This document shows, in pieces, positions 8,567-20,822 of a DNA stretch of 64,000 nt (position 1 is the first letter of the stretch; every line of letters begins with the position of its first letter). This DNA is from Acanthosoma haemorrhoidale (taxonomy: Eukaryota; Arthropoda; Insecta; Hemiptera; Acanthosomatidae). The position numbers and the translations under genes were made by a program. The DNA lies in NCBI GenBank assembly GCA_930367205.1, contig OV884009.1, positions 118,185,454 to 118,249,453 on the forward strand, read 5' to 3'. The notes below the pieces were generated by a model that searched no databases, had not been told where the DNA came from, and worked only from the letters and a program-made list of their open reading frames with translations.

Positions 8567-11500
8567 TTAGTTAATATATGGCCCAAATGAGCGTTTTCCT
8601 GACGTACTAAGCTTCTTAGTTGTTAGTTTTAGTTAATATATGCCCCGAATAGGTGTTTCCCCGACGGACTAAGCTTCTTAGTTGTTAGTGTTAGTTAATA
8701 TATGCCCCGAATGGGTGTTGTCCCGACGGACTAAGCTTGTTAGTTGTTATTGCTAGTTAATATATGGCGCGAATGAGTTTTTCCCCGACGGACTAAGCTT
8801 CTTAGTTGTTAGTTTTAGTTAATATATGCCCCGAATGGGTGTTTCCCTGAAAGACTAAGCTTCTTAGTTGTTATTGCTAGTTAATATATGCCCCGAATGG
8901 GTGTTGTCCCGACGGACTAAGCTTCTTAGTTGTTAGTGTTAGTTAATATATGCCCCGAATGGGTGTTGTCCCGACGGACTAAGCTTCTTAGTTGTTAGTG
9001 TTAGTTAATATATGCCCCAAATGGGTGTTGTCCCGACAGACTAAGCTTCTTAGTTGTTATTGTTAGTTAATATATGGCCCAAATGAGCGTTTTCCTGACG
9101 GACTAAGCTTCTTATCGTTAGTTAATATATGGCCCGAATGAGTGTTGTCCCGACGGACTAAGCTTCTTAGTTGTTAGTGTTAGTTAATATATGCCCCGAA
9201 TGGGTGTTGTCCCGACGGACTAAGCTTCTTAGTTGTTATTATTAGTTAATATATGGCGCGAATAAGTTTTTCCCCGACGGACTAAGCTTCTTAGTTGTTA
9301 TTGTTAGTTAATATATGGCCCAAATGAGCATTTTCCTGACGTACTAAGCTTCTTAGTTGTTATTGTTAGTTAATATATGGCCCGAATGAGTGTTTCCCCG
9401 ACAGACTAAGCTTCTTAGTTGTTATTGTTAGTTAATATATGGCCCGAATGAGGTTTTCCCCGACGGACTAAGCTTCTTAGTTGTTATTGTTAGTTAATAT
9501 ATGGCACGAATGAGTGTTTCCCCGACTGCCTAAGCTTCTTAGTTGTTATTGTTAGTTAATATATGGCCCGAACGAGTGTTTCCCCCACGGACTAAGCTTC
9601 TTAGTTGTTATTGTTAGTTAATATATGGCCCGAATGAGTGTTTCCCCGACGGACTAAGCTTCTTAGTTGTTAGTGTTAGTTTATATATGCCCCGAATGGG
9701 TGTTGTCCCGACGGACTAAGCTTCTTAGTTGTTATTATTAGTTAATAAATGGCGCGAATTAGTTTTTCCCCGACGGACTAAGCTTCTTAGTTGTTAGTTT
9801 TAGTTAATATATGCCCCGAATGGGTGTTGTCCCGACGTACTAAGCTTCTTAGTTGTTATTGTTAGTTAATATATGCCCCGAATGGGTGTTGTCCCGACGG
9901 TCTAAGCTTCTTAGTTGTTATTATTAGTTAATATATGGCGCGAATAAGTTTTTCCCCGACGGACTAAGCTTCTTAGTTGTTATTGTTAGTTAATATATGG
10001 CCCAAATGAGCGTTTTCCAGACGTACTAAGCTTCTTAGTTGTTAGTTTTAGTTAATATATGCCCCGAATGGGTGTTTCCCCGAAAGACTAAGCTTCTTAG
10101 TTGTTATTGCTAGTTAATATATGCCCCGAATGGGTGTTGTCCCGACGGACTAAGCTTCTTAGTTGTTAGTGTTAGTTAATATATGCCCCGAATGGGTGTT
10201 GTTCCGACGGACTAAGCTTCTTAGTTGTTAGTGTTAGTTAATATATGCCCAGAATGGGTGTTGTCCCGACAGACTAAGCTTCTTAGTTGTTATTGTTAGT
10301 TAATATATGGCCCAAATGAGCGTTTTCCTGACGGACTAAGCTTCTTATCGTTAGTTAATATATGGCCCGAATGAGTGTTGTCCCGACGGACTAAGCTTCT
10401 TAGTTGTTAGTGTTAGTTAATATATGCCCCGAATGGGTGTTGTCCCGACGGACTAAGCTTCTTAGTTGTTAGTGTTAGTTAATATATGCCCCGAATGGGT
10501 TTTGTCCCGACAGACTAAGCTTCTTAGTTGTTATTGTTAGTTAATATATGGCCCGAATGAGTTTTTTAATGCTTAGTATCTAGAGGGCGTCTTGGGAGTT
10601 AGTAAAAATGAGAAAGGAGAGGTGATGTTAGTTAAGGGGATAAACAAGAGGTGCGCTAGGTCACCAGAGCGGGAGCCAGATATATCCCCTTGCCATACTC
10701 TGGCACACTATCGCTCTTTTAGTTTTAGTTAGCATATGCCCCGAATGGGTGTTTCCCCGACAGACTAAGCTTCTTAGTTGTTATTGCTAGTTAATATATG
10801 CCCCGAATGAGTGTTGTCCCGACGTACTAAGCTTCTTAGTTGTTAGTGTTAGTTAATATATGCCCCGAATGGGTGTTGTGTCGACGGACTAAGCTTGTTA
10901 GTTGTTATTGCTAGTTAATATATGGCGCGAATGAGTTTTTCCCCGACGGACTAAGCTTCTTAGTTGTTAGTTTTAGTTAATATATGCCCCGAATAGGTGT
11001 TTCCCCGACGTACTAAGCTTCTTAGTTGTTATTGCTAGTTAATATATGCCCCGAATGAGTGTTTCCCCGACAGACCAAGCTTCTTAGTTGTTATTGTTAG
11101 TTAATATATGGCACGAATGGGTGTTGTCCTGACGGACTAAGCTTCTTAGTTGATATTATTAGTTAATATATGGCGCGAATAAGTTTTTCCCTGACGGACT
11201 AAGCTTCTTAGTTGTTATTGTTAGTTAATATATGGCCCAAATGAGCGTTTTCCTGACGTACTTAGCTTCTTAGTTGTTAGTTTTAGTTAATATATGCCCC
11301 GAATGGGTGTTTCCCCGAAAGACTAAGCTTCTTAGTTGTTATTGCTAGTTAATATATGCCTCGAATGGGTGTTGTCCCGACGGACTAAGCTTCTTAGTTG
11401 TTAGTGTTAGTTAATAAATTCCCCGAATGGGTGTTGTCCCGACGGACTAAGCTTCTTAGTTGTTAGTGTTAGTTAATATAAGCCCCAAATGGGTGTTGTC

Positions 11501-12384
11501 CCGACAGAATAAGCTTCTTAGTTGTTATTGTTAGTTAATATATGGCCCAAATGAGCGTTTTCCTGACGGACTAAGCTTCTTATCGTTAGTTAATATATGG
11601 CCCGAATGAGTGTTGTCCCGACGGACTAAGCTTCTTAGTTGTTAGTGTTAGTTAATATATGCCCCGAATGGGTGTTGTCCCGACGGACTAAGCTTCTTAG
11701 TTGTTATTATTAGTTAATATATGGCGCGAATAAGTTTTTCTTCGACGGACTAAGCTTCTTAGTTGTTATTGCTAGTTAATATATGGCCCAAATGAGCGTT
11801 TTCCTGACGGACTAAGCTTCTTATCGTTATTTAATATATGGCCCGAATGAGTGTTGTCCCGACGGACTAAGCTTTTTAGTTGTTAGTGTTAGTTAATATA
11901 TGCCCCGAATGGGTGTTGTCCCGACGGACTAAGCTTCTTAGTTGTTATTATTAGTTAATATATGGCGCGAATAAGTTTTTCCCTGACGGACTAAGCTTCT
12001 TAGTTGTTATTGTTAGTTAATATATGGCCCAAATGAGCGTTTTCCTGACGTACTAAGCTTCTTAGTTGTTATTGTTAGTTAATATATGGCCCGAATGAGT
12101 GTTTCCCTTACGGACTAAGCTTCTTAGTTGTTATTGTTAGTTAATATATGGCCCGAATGAGTTTTTCCCCGACGGACTAAGCTTCTTAGTTGTTATTGTT
12201 AGTTAATATATGGCCCAAATGAGCATTTTCCTGACGTACTAAGCTTCTTAGTTGTTATTGTTAGTTAATATATGGCCCGAATGAGTGTTTCCCCGACAGA
12301 CTAAGCTTCTTAGTTGTTATTGCTAGTTAATATATGGCGCGAATGAGTTTTTCCCCGACAGACTAAGCTTCTTTGTTGTTATTG
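8567..12384 (+). repeat. HOR family A, unit 3 (3818 bp)
   Basis: It starts with the same monomer order as units 1 and 2 and is 62 bp shorter than unit 2 overall. The net difference hides two changes: four monomers fewer before the 153 bp segment (1970 against 2218 bp from unit start) and three monomers more after it (1848 against 1662 bp). Near 12137-12384 several ordinary monomers replace the GGCACGAATGGGTG monomer found in units 1 and 2. It has normal AAGCTTCTT near 11752, where units 1 and 2 have AAGATTCTT. Confidence 0.85.
10567..10719 (+). repeat. 153-bp non-satellite segment, copy 3
   Basis: This copy is identical by eye to the other copies. It lies 3632 bp after copy 2, which is 3880 - 4x62, so four satellite monomers are missing between them while the segment is unchanged. 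The inverted repeat is at 10634-10691. The flanking left monomer starts at 10537, and the CATATG monomer follows at about 10725. Confidence 0.92.
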
Positions 12385-14508
12385 TTAGTTAATATATGGC
12401 CCAAATGAGCGTTTTCCTGACGTACTAAGCTTCTTAGTTGTTAGTTTTAGTTAATATATGCCCCGAATAGGTGTTTCCCCGACGGACTAAGCTTCTTAGT
12501 TGTTAGTGTTAGTTAATATATGCCCCGAATGGGTGTTGTCCCGACGGACTAAGCTTGTTAGTTGTTATTGCTAGTTAATATATGGCGCGAATGAGTTTTT
12601 CCCCGACGGACTAAGCTTCTTAGTTGTTAGTTTTAGTTAATATATGCCCCGAATGGGTGTTTCCCCGAAAGACTAAGCTTCTTAGTTGTTATTGCTAGTT
12701 AATATATGCCCCGAATGGGTGTTGTCCCGACGGACTAAGCTTCTTAGTTGTTAGTGTTAGTTAATATATGCCCCGAATGGGTGTTGTCCCGACGGACTAA
12801 GCTTCTTAGTTGTTAGTGTTAGTTAATATATGCCCCAAATGGGTGTTGTCCCGACAGACTAAGCTTCTTAGTTGTTATTGTTAGTTAATATATGGCCCAA
12901 ATGAGCGTTTTCCTGACGGACTAAGCTTCTTATCGTTAGTTAATATATGGCCCGAATGAGTGTTGTCCCGACGGACTAAGCTTCTTAGTTGTTAGTGTTA
13001 GTTAATATATGCCCCGAATGGGTGTTGTCCCGACGGACTAAGCTTCTTAGTTGTTATTATTAGTTAATATATGGCGCGAATAAGTTTTTCCCCGACGGAC
13101 TAAGCTTCTTAGTTGTTATTGTTAGTTAATATATGGCCCAAATGAGCATTTTCCTGACGTACTAAGCTTCTTAGTTGTTATTGTTAGTTAATATATGGCA
13201 CGAATGAGTGTTTCCCCGACTGCCTAAGCTTCTTAGTTGTTATTGTTAGTTAATATATGGCCCGAACGAGTGTTTCCCCCACGGACTAAGCTTCTTAGTT
13301 GTTATTGTTAGTTAATATATGGCCCGAATGAGTGTTTCCCCGACGGACTAAGCTTCTTAGTTGTTAGTGTTAGTTTATATATGCCCCGAATGGGTGTTGT
13401 CCCGACGGACTAAGCTTCTTAGTTGTTATTATTAGTTAATAAATGGCGCGAATTAGTTTTTCCCCGACGGACTAAGCTTCTTAGTTGTTAGTTTTAGTTA
13501 ATATATGCCCCGAATGGGTGTTGTCCCGACGTACTAAGCTTCTTAGTTGTTATTGTTAGTTAATATATGCCCCGAATGGGTGTTGTCCCGACGGACTAAG
13601 CTTCTTAGTTGTTATTATTAGTTAATATATGGCGCGAATAAGTTTTTCCCCGACGGACTAAGCTTCTTAGTTGTTATTGTTAGTTAATATATGGCCCAAA
13701 TGAGCGTTTTCCAGACGTACTAAGCTTCTTAGTTGTTAGTTTTAGTTAATATATGCCCCGAATGGGTGTTTCCCCGAAAGACTAAGCTTCTTAGTTGTTA
13801 TTGCTAGTTAATATATGCCCCGAATGGGTGTTGTCCCGACGGACTAAGCTTCTTAGTTGTTAGTGTTAGTTAATATATGCCCCGAATGGGTGTTGTCCCG
13901 ACGGACTAAGCTTGTTAGTTGTTATTGCTAGTTAATATATGGCGCGAATGAGTTTTTCCCCGACGGACTAAGCTTCTTAGTTGTTAGTTTTAGTTAATAT
14001 ATGCCCCGAATGGGTGTTTCCCCGAAAGACTAAGCTTCTTAGTTGTTATTGCTAGTTAATATATGCCCCGAATGGGTGTTGTCCCGACGGACTAAGCTTC
14101 TTAGTTGTTCGTGTTAGTTAATATATGCCCCGAATGGGTGTTGTCCCGACGGACTAAGCTTCTTAGTTGTTAGTGTTAGTTAATATATGCCCCAAATGGG
14201 CGTTGTCCCGACAGACTAAGCTTCTTAGTTGTTATTGTTAGTTAATATATGGGCCAAATGAGCGTTTTCCTGACGGACTAAGCTTCTTATCGTTAGTTAA
14301 TATATGGCCCGAATGAGTGTTGTCCCGACCGACTAAGCTTCTTAGTTGTTAGTGTTAGTTAATATATGCCCCGAATGGGTGTTGTCCCGACGGACTAAGC
14401 TTCTTAGTTGTTAGTGTTAGTTAATATATGCCCCGAATGGGTGTTGTCCCGACAGACTAAGCTTCTTAGTTGTTATTGTTAGTTAATATATGGCCCGAAT
14501 GAGTTTTT

Positions 14509-14661
14509 TAATGCTTAGTATCTAGAGGGCGTCTTGGGAGTTAGTAAAAATGAGAAAGGAGAGGTGATGTTAGTTAAGGGGATAAACAAGAGGTGCGCTA
14601 GGTCACCAGAGCGGGAGCCAGATATATCCCCTTGCCATACTCTGGCACACTATCGCTCTTT
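14509..14661 (+). repeat. 153-bp non-satellite segment, copy 4 (last)
   Basis: This copy is identical by eye to copies 1-3 and lies 3942 bp (3880 + 62) after copy 3. It is the last copy: I see none from 14662 to 64000. The inverted repeat is at 14576-14633. Confidence 0.92.
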
Positions 14662-14849
14662 TAGTTTTAGTTAGCATATGCCCCGAATGGGTGTTTCCCC
14701 GACAGACTAAGCTTCTTAGTTGTTATTGCTAGTTAATATATGCCCCGAATGAGTGTTGTCCCGACGTACTAAGCTTCTTAGTTGTTAGTGTTAGTTAATA
14801 TATGCCCCGAATGGGTGTTGTGTCGACGGACTAAGCTTGTTAGTTGTTA

Positions 14850-14868
14850 TTGCTAGTTAATATATGGC
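14850..14868 (+). other. Junction between HOR family A and the inserts-free HOR families
   Basis: Family A continues unchanged up to TTAATATATGGC, which is common to most monomers. The next base departs from the family A order, and a 55 bp monomer plus its usual followers begin. The switch point therefore lies within sequence shared by both arrays, as expected of recombination between monomers in register. No foreign bases or partial monomer mark the join. Confidence 0.8.
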
Positions 14869-15217
14869 CCAAATGAGCGTTTTCCTGACGGACTAAGCTT
14901 CTTATCGTTAGTTAATATATGGCCCGAATGAGTGTTGTCCCGACGGACTAAGCTTCTTAGTTGTTAGTGTTAGTTAATATATGCCCCGAATGGGTGTTGT
15001 CCCGACGGACTAAGCTTCTTAGTTGTTATTATTAGTTAATATATGGCGCGAATAAGTTTTTCCCCGACGGACTAAGCTTCTTAGTTGTTATTGTTAGTTA
15101 ATATATGGCCCAAATGAGCATTTTCCTGACGTACTAAGCTTCTTAGTTGTTATTGTTAGTTAATATATGGCCCGAATGAGTGTTTCCCCGACAGACTAAG
15201 CTTCTTAGTTGTTATTG
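14869..15217 (+). repeat. Lead-in satellite block before the 6225-bp duplication
   Basis: Six monomers in the order 55-bp type, hybrid GAGTGTTGTCCCG, GCCCCGAATGGG, GGCGCGAATAAG, GAGCATTTTCC and GGCCCGAATGAG..CGACAG. This run is a recurrent cassette of the right-hand three quarters of the window; it is seen again near 16100-16450 and 62620-62990. No other content. Confidence 0.75.
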
Positions 15218-16264
15218 TTAGTTAATATATGGCCCGAATGAGGTTTTCCCCGACGGACTAAGCTTCTTAGTTGTTATTGTTAGTTAATATATGGCACGAA
15301 TGAGTGTTTCCCCGACTGCCTAAGCTTCTTAGTTGTTATTGTTAGTTAATATATGGCCCGAACGAGTGTTTCCCCCACGGACTAAGCTTCTTAGTTGTTA
15401 TTGTTAGTTAATATATGGCCCGAATGAGTGTTTCCCCGACGGACTAAGCTTCTTAGTTGTTATTGTTAGTTTATATATGCCCCGAATGGGTGTTGTCCCG
15501 ACGGACTAAGCTTCTTAGTTGTTATTATTAGTTAATAAATGGCGCGAATTAGTTTTTCCCCGACGGACTAAGCTTCTTAGTTGTTAGTTTTAGTTAATAT
15601 ATGCCCCGAATGGGTGTTGTCCCGACGTACTAAGCTTCTTAGTTGTTATTGTTAGTTAATATATGCCCCGAATGGGTGTTGTCCCGACGGACTAAGCTTC
15701 TTAGTTGTTATTATTAGTTAATATATGGCGCGAATAAGTTTTTCCCCGACGGACTAAGCTTCTTAGTTGTTATTGTTAGTTAATATATGGCCCAAATGAG
15801 TGTTTTCCAGACGTACTAAGCTTCTTAGTTGTTAGTTTTAGTTAATATATGCCCCGAATGGGTGTTTCCCCGAAAGACTAAGCTTCTTAGTTGTTATTGC
15901 TAGTTAATATATGCCCTGAATGGGTGTTGTCCCGACGGACTAAGCTTCTTAGTTGTTAGTGTTAGTTAATATATGCCCCGAATGGGTGTTGTCCCGACGG
16001 ACTAAGCTTCTTAGTTGTTAGTGTTAGTTAATATATGCCCCAAATGGGTGTTGTCCCGACAGACTAAGCTTCTTAGTTGTTATTGTTAGTTAATATATGG
16101 CCCAAATGAGCGTTTTCCTGACGGACTAAGCTTCTTATCGTTAGTTAATATATGGCCCGAATGAGTGTTGTCCCGACGGACTAAGCTTCTTAGTTGTTAG
16201 TGTTAGTTAATATATGCCCCGAATGGGTGTTGTCCCGACGGACTAAGCTTCTTAGTTGTTATTA

Positions 16265-19200
16265 TTAGTTAATATATGGCACGAATAAGTTTTTCCCCGA
16301 CGGACTAAGCTTCTTAGTTGTTATTGTTAGTTAATATATGGCCCAAATGAGCATTTTCCTGACGTACTAAGCTTCTTAGTTGTTATTGTTAGTTAATATA
16401 TGGCCCGAATGAGTGTTTCCCCGACAGACTAAGCTTCTTAGTTGTTATTGCTAGTTAATATATGGCGCGAATGAGTTTTTCCCCGACCGACTAAGCTTCT
16501 TAGTTGTTAGTGTTAGTTAATATATGCCCCGAATGGGTGTTGTCCCGACGGACTAAGCTTCTTAGTTGTTAGTGTTAGTTAATATATGCCCCGAATGGGT
16601 GTTGTCCCGACGGACTAAGCTTCTTAGTTGTTATTGTTAGTTAATATATGGCCCGAATGAGTGTTTCCCCCACGGACTAAGCTTCTTAGTTGTTATTGTT
16701 AGTTAATATATGGCCCGAATGAGGTTTTCCCCGACGGACTAAGCTTCTTAGTTGTTATTGTTAGTTAATATATGGCACGAATGAGTGTTTCCCCGACTGC
16801 CTAAGCTTCTTAGTTGTTATTGTTAGTTAATATATGGCCCGAACGAGTGTTTCCCCCACGGACTAAGCTTCTTAGTTGTTATTGTTAGTTAATATATGGC
16901 CCGAATGAGTGTTTCCCCGACGGACTAAGCTTCTTAGTTGTTAGTGTTAGTTTATATATGCCCCGAATGGGTGTTGTCCCGACGGACTAAGCTTCTTAGT
17001 TGTTATTATTAGTTAATAAATGGCGCGAATTAGTTTTTCCCCGACAGACTAAGCTTCTTAGTTGTTATTGCTAGTTAATATATGGCGCGAATGAGTTTTT
17101 CCCCGACGGACTAAGCTTCTTAGTTGTTAGTTTTAGTTAATATATGCCCCGAATAGGTGTTTCCCCGACAGACTAAGCTTCTTAGTTGTTATTGTTAGTT
17201 AATTTATGGCCCGAATGAGGTTTTCCCCGACGGACTAAGCTTCTTAGTTGTTATTGTTAGTTAATATATGGCACGAATGAGTGTTTCCCCGACTGCCTAA
17301 GCTTCTTAGTTGTTATTGTTAGTTAATATATGGCCCAAATGAGTGTTTCCCCCACGGACTAAGCTTCTTAGTTGTTATTGTTAGTTAATATATGGCCCGA
17401 ATGAGTGTTTCCCCGATGGACTAAGCTTCTTAGTTGTTAGTGTTAGTTTATATATGCCCCGAATGGGTGTTGTCCCGACGGACTAAGCTTCTTAGTTGTT
17501 ATTATTAGTTAATAAATGGCGCGAATTAGTTTTTCCCCGACGGACTAAGCTTCTTAGTTGTTAGTTTTAGTTAATATATGCCCCGAATGGGTGTTGTCCC
17601 GACGTACTAAGCTTCTTAGTTGTTAGTGTTAGTTAATATATGGCCCAAATGAGCGTTTTCCTGACGGACTAAGCTTCTTATCGTTAGGTAATATATGGCC
17701 TGAATGAGTGTTGTCCCGACGGACTAAGCTTCTTAGTTGTTAGTGTTAGTTAATATATGCCCCGAATGGGTGTTGTCCCGACGGACTAAGCTTCTTAGTT
17801 GTTATTATTAGTTAATATATGGCGCGAATAAGTTTTTCCCCGACGGACTAAGCTTCTTAGTTGTTATTGTTAGTTAATATATGGCCCAAATGAGCGTTTT
17901 CCTGACGTACTAAGCTTCTTAGTTGTTATTGTTAGTTAATATATGGCTCGAATGAGTTTTTCCCCGACGGACTAAGCTTCTTAGTTGTTATTGTTAGTTA
18001 ATATATGGCCCGAATGAGTGTTTCCCCGACGAACTAAGCTTCTTAGTTGTTATTGTTAGTTAATATATGGCCCGAATGAGTGTTTCCCCAACGGACTAAG
18101 CTTCTTAGTTGTTATTGTTAGTTAATATATGGCCCGAATGAGTGTTTCCCCGAAAGACTAAGCTTCCTAGTTGTTATTATTAGTTAATATATGGCGCGAA
18201 TAAGTTTTTCCCCGACGGACTAAGCTTCTTAGTTGTTATTGTTAGTTAATATATGGCCCAAATGAGCATTTTCCTGACGTACTAAGCTTCTTAGTTGTTA
18301 TTGTTAGTTAATATATGGCCCGAATGAGTGTTTCCCCGACAGACTAAGCTTCTTAGTTGTTATTGCTAGTTAATATATGGCGCGAATGAGTTTTTCCCCG
18401 ACCGACTAAGCTTCTTAGTTGTTAGTGTTAGTTAATATATGCCCCGAATGGGTGTTGTCCCGACGGACTAAGCTTCTTAGTTGTTAGTGTTAGTTAATAT
18501 ATGCCCCGAATGGGTGTTGTCCCGACGGACTAAGCTTCTTAGTTGTTATTGTTAGTTAATATATGGCCCGAATGAGTGTTTCCCCGACAGACTAAGCTTC
18601 TTAGTTGTTATTGTTAGTTAATATATGGCCCGAATGAGGTTTTCCCCGACGGACTAAGCTTCTTAGTTGTTATTGTTAGTTAATATATGGCACGAATGAG
18701 TGTTTCCCCGACTGCCTAAGCTTCTTAGTTGTTATTGTTAGTTAATATATGGCCCGAACGAGTGTTTCCCCCACGGACTAAGCTTCTTAGTTGTTATTGT
18801 TAGTTAATATATGGCCCGAATGAGTGTTTCCCCGACGGACTAAGCTTCTTAGTTGTTAGTGTTAGTTTATATATGCCCCGAATGGGTGTTGTCCCGACGG
18901 ACTAAGCTTCTTAGTTGTTATTATTAGTTACTAAATGGCGCGAATTAGTTTTTCCCCGACAGACTAAGCTTCTTAGTTGTTATTGCTAGTTAATATATGG
19001 CGCGAATGAGTTTTTCCCTGACGGACTAAGCTTCTTAGTTGTTAGTTTTAGTTAATATATGCCCCGAATAGGTGTTTCCCCGACAGACTAAGCTTCTTAG
19101 TTGTTATTGTTAGTTAATATATGGCCCGAATGAGGTTTTCCCCGACGGACTAAGCTTCTTAGTTGTTATTGTTAGTTAATATATGGCACGAATGAGTGTT

Positions 19201-20094
19201 TCCCCGACTGCCTAAGCTTGTTAGTTGTTATTGTTAGTTAATATATGGCCCGAATGAGTGTTTCCCCCACGGACTAAGCTTCTTAGTTGTTATTGTTAGT
19301 TAATATATGGCCCGAATGAGTGTTTCCCCGACGGACTAAGCTTCTTAGTTGTTAGTGTTAGTTTATATATGCCCCGAATGGGTGTTGTCCCGACGGACTA
19401 AGCTTCTTAGTTGTTATTATTAGTTAATAAATGGCGCGAATTAGTTTTTCCCCGACGGACTAAGCTTCTTAGTTGTTAGTTTTAGTTAATATATGCCCCG
19501 AATGGGTGTTGTCCCGACGTACTAAGCTTCTTAGTTGTTAGTGTTAGTTAATATATGGCCCAAATGAGCGTTTTCCTGACGGACTAAGCTTCTTATCGTT
19601 AGGTAATATATGGCCTGAATGAGTGTTGTCCCGACGGACTAAGCTTCTTAGTTGTTAGTGTTAGTTAATATATGCCCCGAATGGGTGTTGTCCCGACGGA
19701 CTAAGCTTCTTAGTTGTTATTATTAGTTAATATATGGCGCGAATAAGTTTTTCCCCGACGGACTAAGCTTCTTAGTTGTTATTGTTAGTTAATATATGGC
19801 CCAAATGAGCGTTTTCCTGACGTACTAAGCTTCTTAGTTGTTATTGTTAGTTAATATATGGCCCGAATGAGTGTTTCCCCGACGGACTAAGCTTCTTAGT
19901 TGTTATTGTTAGTTAATATATGGCCCGAATGAGTGTTTCCCCGACGAACTAAGCTTCTTAGTTGTTATTGTTAGTTAATATATGGCCCGAATGAGTGTTT
20001 CCCCAACGGACTAAGCTTCTTAGTTGTTATTGTTAGTTAATATATGGCCCGAATGAGTGTTTCCCCGAAAGACTAAGCTTCCTAGTTGTTATTG
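16265..20094 (+). repeat. Nested 1915-bp tandem duplication (inside copy 1)
   Basis: 16265-18179 and 18180-20094 have the same monomer order. The offset of 1915 bp (31 monomers, one of them 55 bp) is fixed by GAGGTTTT at 16721/18636, by 17217/19132, and by the GGTAATATATGGCCTG monomer at 17687/19602. Both boundaries fall on monomer starts. The pair is carried whole into the second 6225 bp block as 22490-24404 and 24405-26319, so this duplication is older than the 6225 bp one. Confidence 0.88.
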
Positions 20095-20822
20095 CTAGTT
20101 AATATATGCCCCAAATGAGTGTTGTCCCGACGTACTAAGCTTCTTAGTTGTTAGTGTGAGTTAATATATGCCCCGAATGGGTGTTGTCCCGACGGACTAA
20201 GCTTGTTAGTTGTTATTGCTGGTTAATATATGGCGCGAATGAGTTTTTCCCCGACGGACTAAGCTTCTTAGTTGTTAGTTTTAGTTAATATATGGCCCAA
20301 ATGAGCGTTTTCCTGACGGACTAAGCTTCTTATCGTTAGTTAATATATGGCCCGAATGAGTGTTGTCCCGACGGACTAAGCTTTTTAGTTGTTAGTGTTA
20401 GTTAATATTGCCCCGAATGGGTGTTGTCCCGACGGACTAAGCTTCTTAGTTGTTATTGCTAGTTAATATATGCCCCAAATGAGTGTTGTCCCGACGTACT
20501 AAGCTTCTTAGTTGTTAGTGTTAGTTAATATATGCCCCGAATGGGTGTTGTCCCGACGGACTAAGCTTGTTAGTTGTTATTGCTGGTTAATATATGGCGC
20601 GAATGAGTTTTTCCCCGACGGACTAAGCTTCTTAGTTGTTAGTTTTAGTTAATATATGGCCCAAATGAGCGTTTTCCTGACGGACTAAGCTTCTTATCGT
20701 TAGTTAATATATGGCCCGAATGAGTGTTGTCCCGACGGACTAAGCTTTTTAGTTGTTAGTGTTAGTTAATATTGCCCCGAATGGGTGTTGTCCCGACGGA
20801 CTAAGCTTCTTAGTGGTTATTG
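20095..20822 (+). repeat. Tandem 364-bp hexamer pair (inside copy 1)
   Basis: 20095-20458 and 20459-20822 each hold six monomers in the same order: GCCCCAAATGAG, GCCCCGAATGGG, a GGTTAATATATGGCGCG monomer, the 55-bp monomer, the hybrid monomer with AAGCTTTTTAG, and a 61-bp monomer. The length fits exactly (6x62 - 7 - 1). The second 6225 bp block carries the same pair at 26320-27047. Confidence 0.88.
20398..20458 (+). repeat. 61-bp monomer variant
   Basis: The head reads TTAGTTAATATTGCCCC, one base shorter than TTAGTTAATATATGCCCC, giving a 61 bp monomer. It always follows a hybrid monomer whose core is AAGCTTTTTAG or AAGCTATTTAG. Other copies lie near 20763, 26623, 26988, 29575, 37765, 40649, 47048, 53260, 55842 and 58982. 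Together with the 55 bp type it is a useful phase marker. Confidence 0.85.

Larger units (their letters stand above)
12385..14868 (+). repeat. HOR family A, unit 4 (truncated)
   Basis: It begins like the other units at 12385 and reaches its 153 bp segment 2094 bp later, two monomers earlier than in unit 2. It continues through the CATATG and SalI monomers, then breaks off. At 14861-14868 the monomer that should read GGCGCGAATGAG reads GGCCCAAATGAGCG instead, and from there on the monomer order belongs to another HOR family. Confidence 0.85.
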
